Origin: Chitinophagia bacterium
Lineage (GTDB): Bacteria > Bacteroidota > Bacteroidia > Chitinophagales > Chitinophagaceae
Direction of reading: 5' to 3'
Length of the DNA: 43,289 nt
Assembly: GCA_009928005.1 (NCBI GenBank)
Contig: RFVO01000008.1
Span: 1-43,289, forward strand
A model generated the notes under the pieces. The model saw only the letters and a program-made list of their open reading frames with translations, was not told the DNA's origin and made no database searches. The translations under genes were made by a program, and so were the position numbers. Each line of letters begins with the position of its first letter. Position 1 is the stretch's first letter. Positions 42,805-43,289 of the stretch are shown here, one piece after another.

Positions 42805-43289
42805 ATGTCAAAACATGCATTTGTATTCCCAGGACAAGGAAGTCAATTTGTGGGAATGGGAAAAAATTTATACGAGACTAATGCCACCGCTAAAGAAATG
42901 TTTGAGAAGGCTAATGAAATTTTAGGCTTCAACATTAGTGACATTATGTTCACAGGAACCGATGAGCAGTTAAAGCAAACCAATGTAACACAGCCTGCAA
43001 TATTTATACATTCAGTTATAGCTTATTTAACCATGCCTGCAGAAAATGCAGTAGTACCTGATATGGTGGCTGGTCATAGCTTAGGAGAATTTAGTGCACT
43101 GGTGGCTAATAAAACTTTAAGTTTTGAAGATGCACTTCGTTTAGTAAGTGTACGTGCAAAAGCTATGCAGGCTGCTTGTGAAATTCAAGCCTCTACAATG
43201 GCTGCTGTATTATCATTAGCCGATGAAAAAGTAGAAGAGATATGTTTGCAAGTACAAAAAGAAACAGGAGAAGTAGTAGTGCCTGCTAA
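42805..43289 (+). CDS. fabD: Malonyl-CoA:ACP transacylase, 5' part (runs off the window)
   Basis: 161 codons are present and the frame is open at the window end; the full protein should be about 290-300 residues. It transfers malonyl from CoA to acyl carrier protein to start fatty-acid elongation. The N-terminus has VFPGQGSQFVGMG, then QPAIFIHS and the nucleophile Ser92 in the elbow AGHSLGEFSAL, followed by RAKAMQAAC with the substrate-carboxylate Arg. The catalytic His lies beyond the window. It starts 25 bases after the folE terminator. Confidence 0.95.
   Translation, partial: MSKHAFVFPGQGSQFVGMGKNLYETNATAKEMFEKANEILGFNISDIMFTGTDEQLKQTNVTQPAIFIHSVIAYLTMPAENAVVPDMVAGHSLGEFSALVANKTLSFEDALRLVSVRAKAMQAACEIQASTMAAVLSLADEKVEEICLQVQKETGEVVVPA

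Overview
The window is a gene-dense, AT-rich chromosomal segment of a member of the Bacteroidota, most likely family Chitinophagaceae (Sediminibacterium-like). That placement is inferred from protein signatures (DUF4292-EnvC pair, long MraY, long acidic FtsZ, FolE with a long N-terminus, futalosine-pathway genes) and from repeated Bacteroidota-type promoter elements (-7 TAnnTTTG). Nearly all genes are housekeeping. I saw no rRNA, tRNA, CRISPR array, insertion sequence, prophage or obvious island. No stretch above 300 bases lacks a gene.

Layout. 1-1732: broken 3' end of a DUF4292 gene, then an EnvC-like murein hydrolase activator. 1791-4066: glycerol kinase and glycerol facilitator. 4055-5975: a promoter, atpD, atpC and a terminator. 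5986-8623: an orphan sensor histidine kinase convergent with a divergent QueA-family gene. 8666-8876: a regulatory intergenic region with four 10-bp-phased MraZ boxes and a 12-bp inverted repeat. 8877-25627: the dcw cell-division and cell-wall cluster mraZ-rsmH-ftsL-ftsI-murE-mraY-murD-ftsW-murG-murC-ftsQ-ftsA-ftsZ, closed by a strong terminator. murF and ddl are absent from it.

25655-31534: a TIGR01777 epimerase, a fused 3-hydroxyacyl-CoA dehydrogenase/enoyl-CoA hydratase, gatC with a MacB-type ATPase, a PduO-type cobalamin adenosyltransferase and a LolD-type ATPase. 31654-38102: a DUF2795 protein, then a minus-strand run (SemiSWEET, fabI, recN, a TPR lipoprotein-like/secreted protein, a zinc-ribbon coiled-coil protein, a NIF3 protein). 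38158-43289: photolyase, mqnD/mqnB of the futalosine menaquinone pathway, two tandem 6-pyruvoyl-tetrahydropterin-synthase paralogues, folE, and the 5' part of fabD running off the window.

How the genes work together. The dcw block makes lipid II (MurE, MraY, MurD, MurG, MurC) and builds the septum with it (FtsL, FtsI, FtsW, FtsQ, FtsA, FtsZ), under likely MraZ autoregulation; EnvC would help split the septum. GlpF and GlpK import and trap glycerol. FolE feeds dihydroneopterin triphosphate to the two PTPS-like enzymes. FabI and FabD belong to fatty-acid synthesis and the HAD/ECH fusion to its breakdown. I found no convincing new multi-gene system. The points most worth a second look are the TAnnTTTG-N4-ATG arrangement that predicts leaderless mRNAs, the mraZ/queA regulatory region, the Lys-rich tail of FtsQ, the tandem PTPS pair and the divergent QueA.
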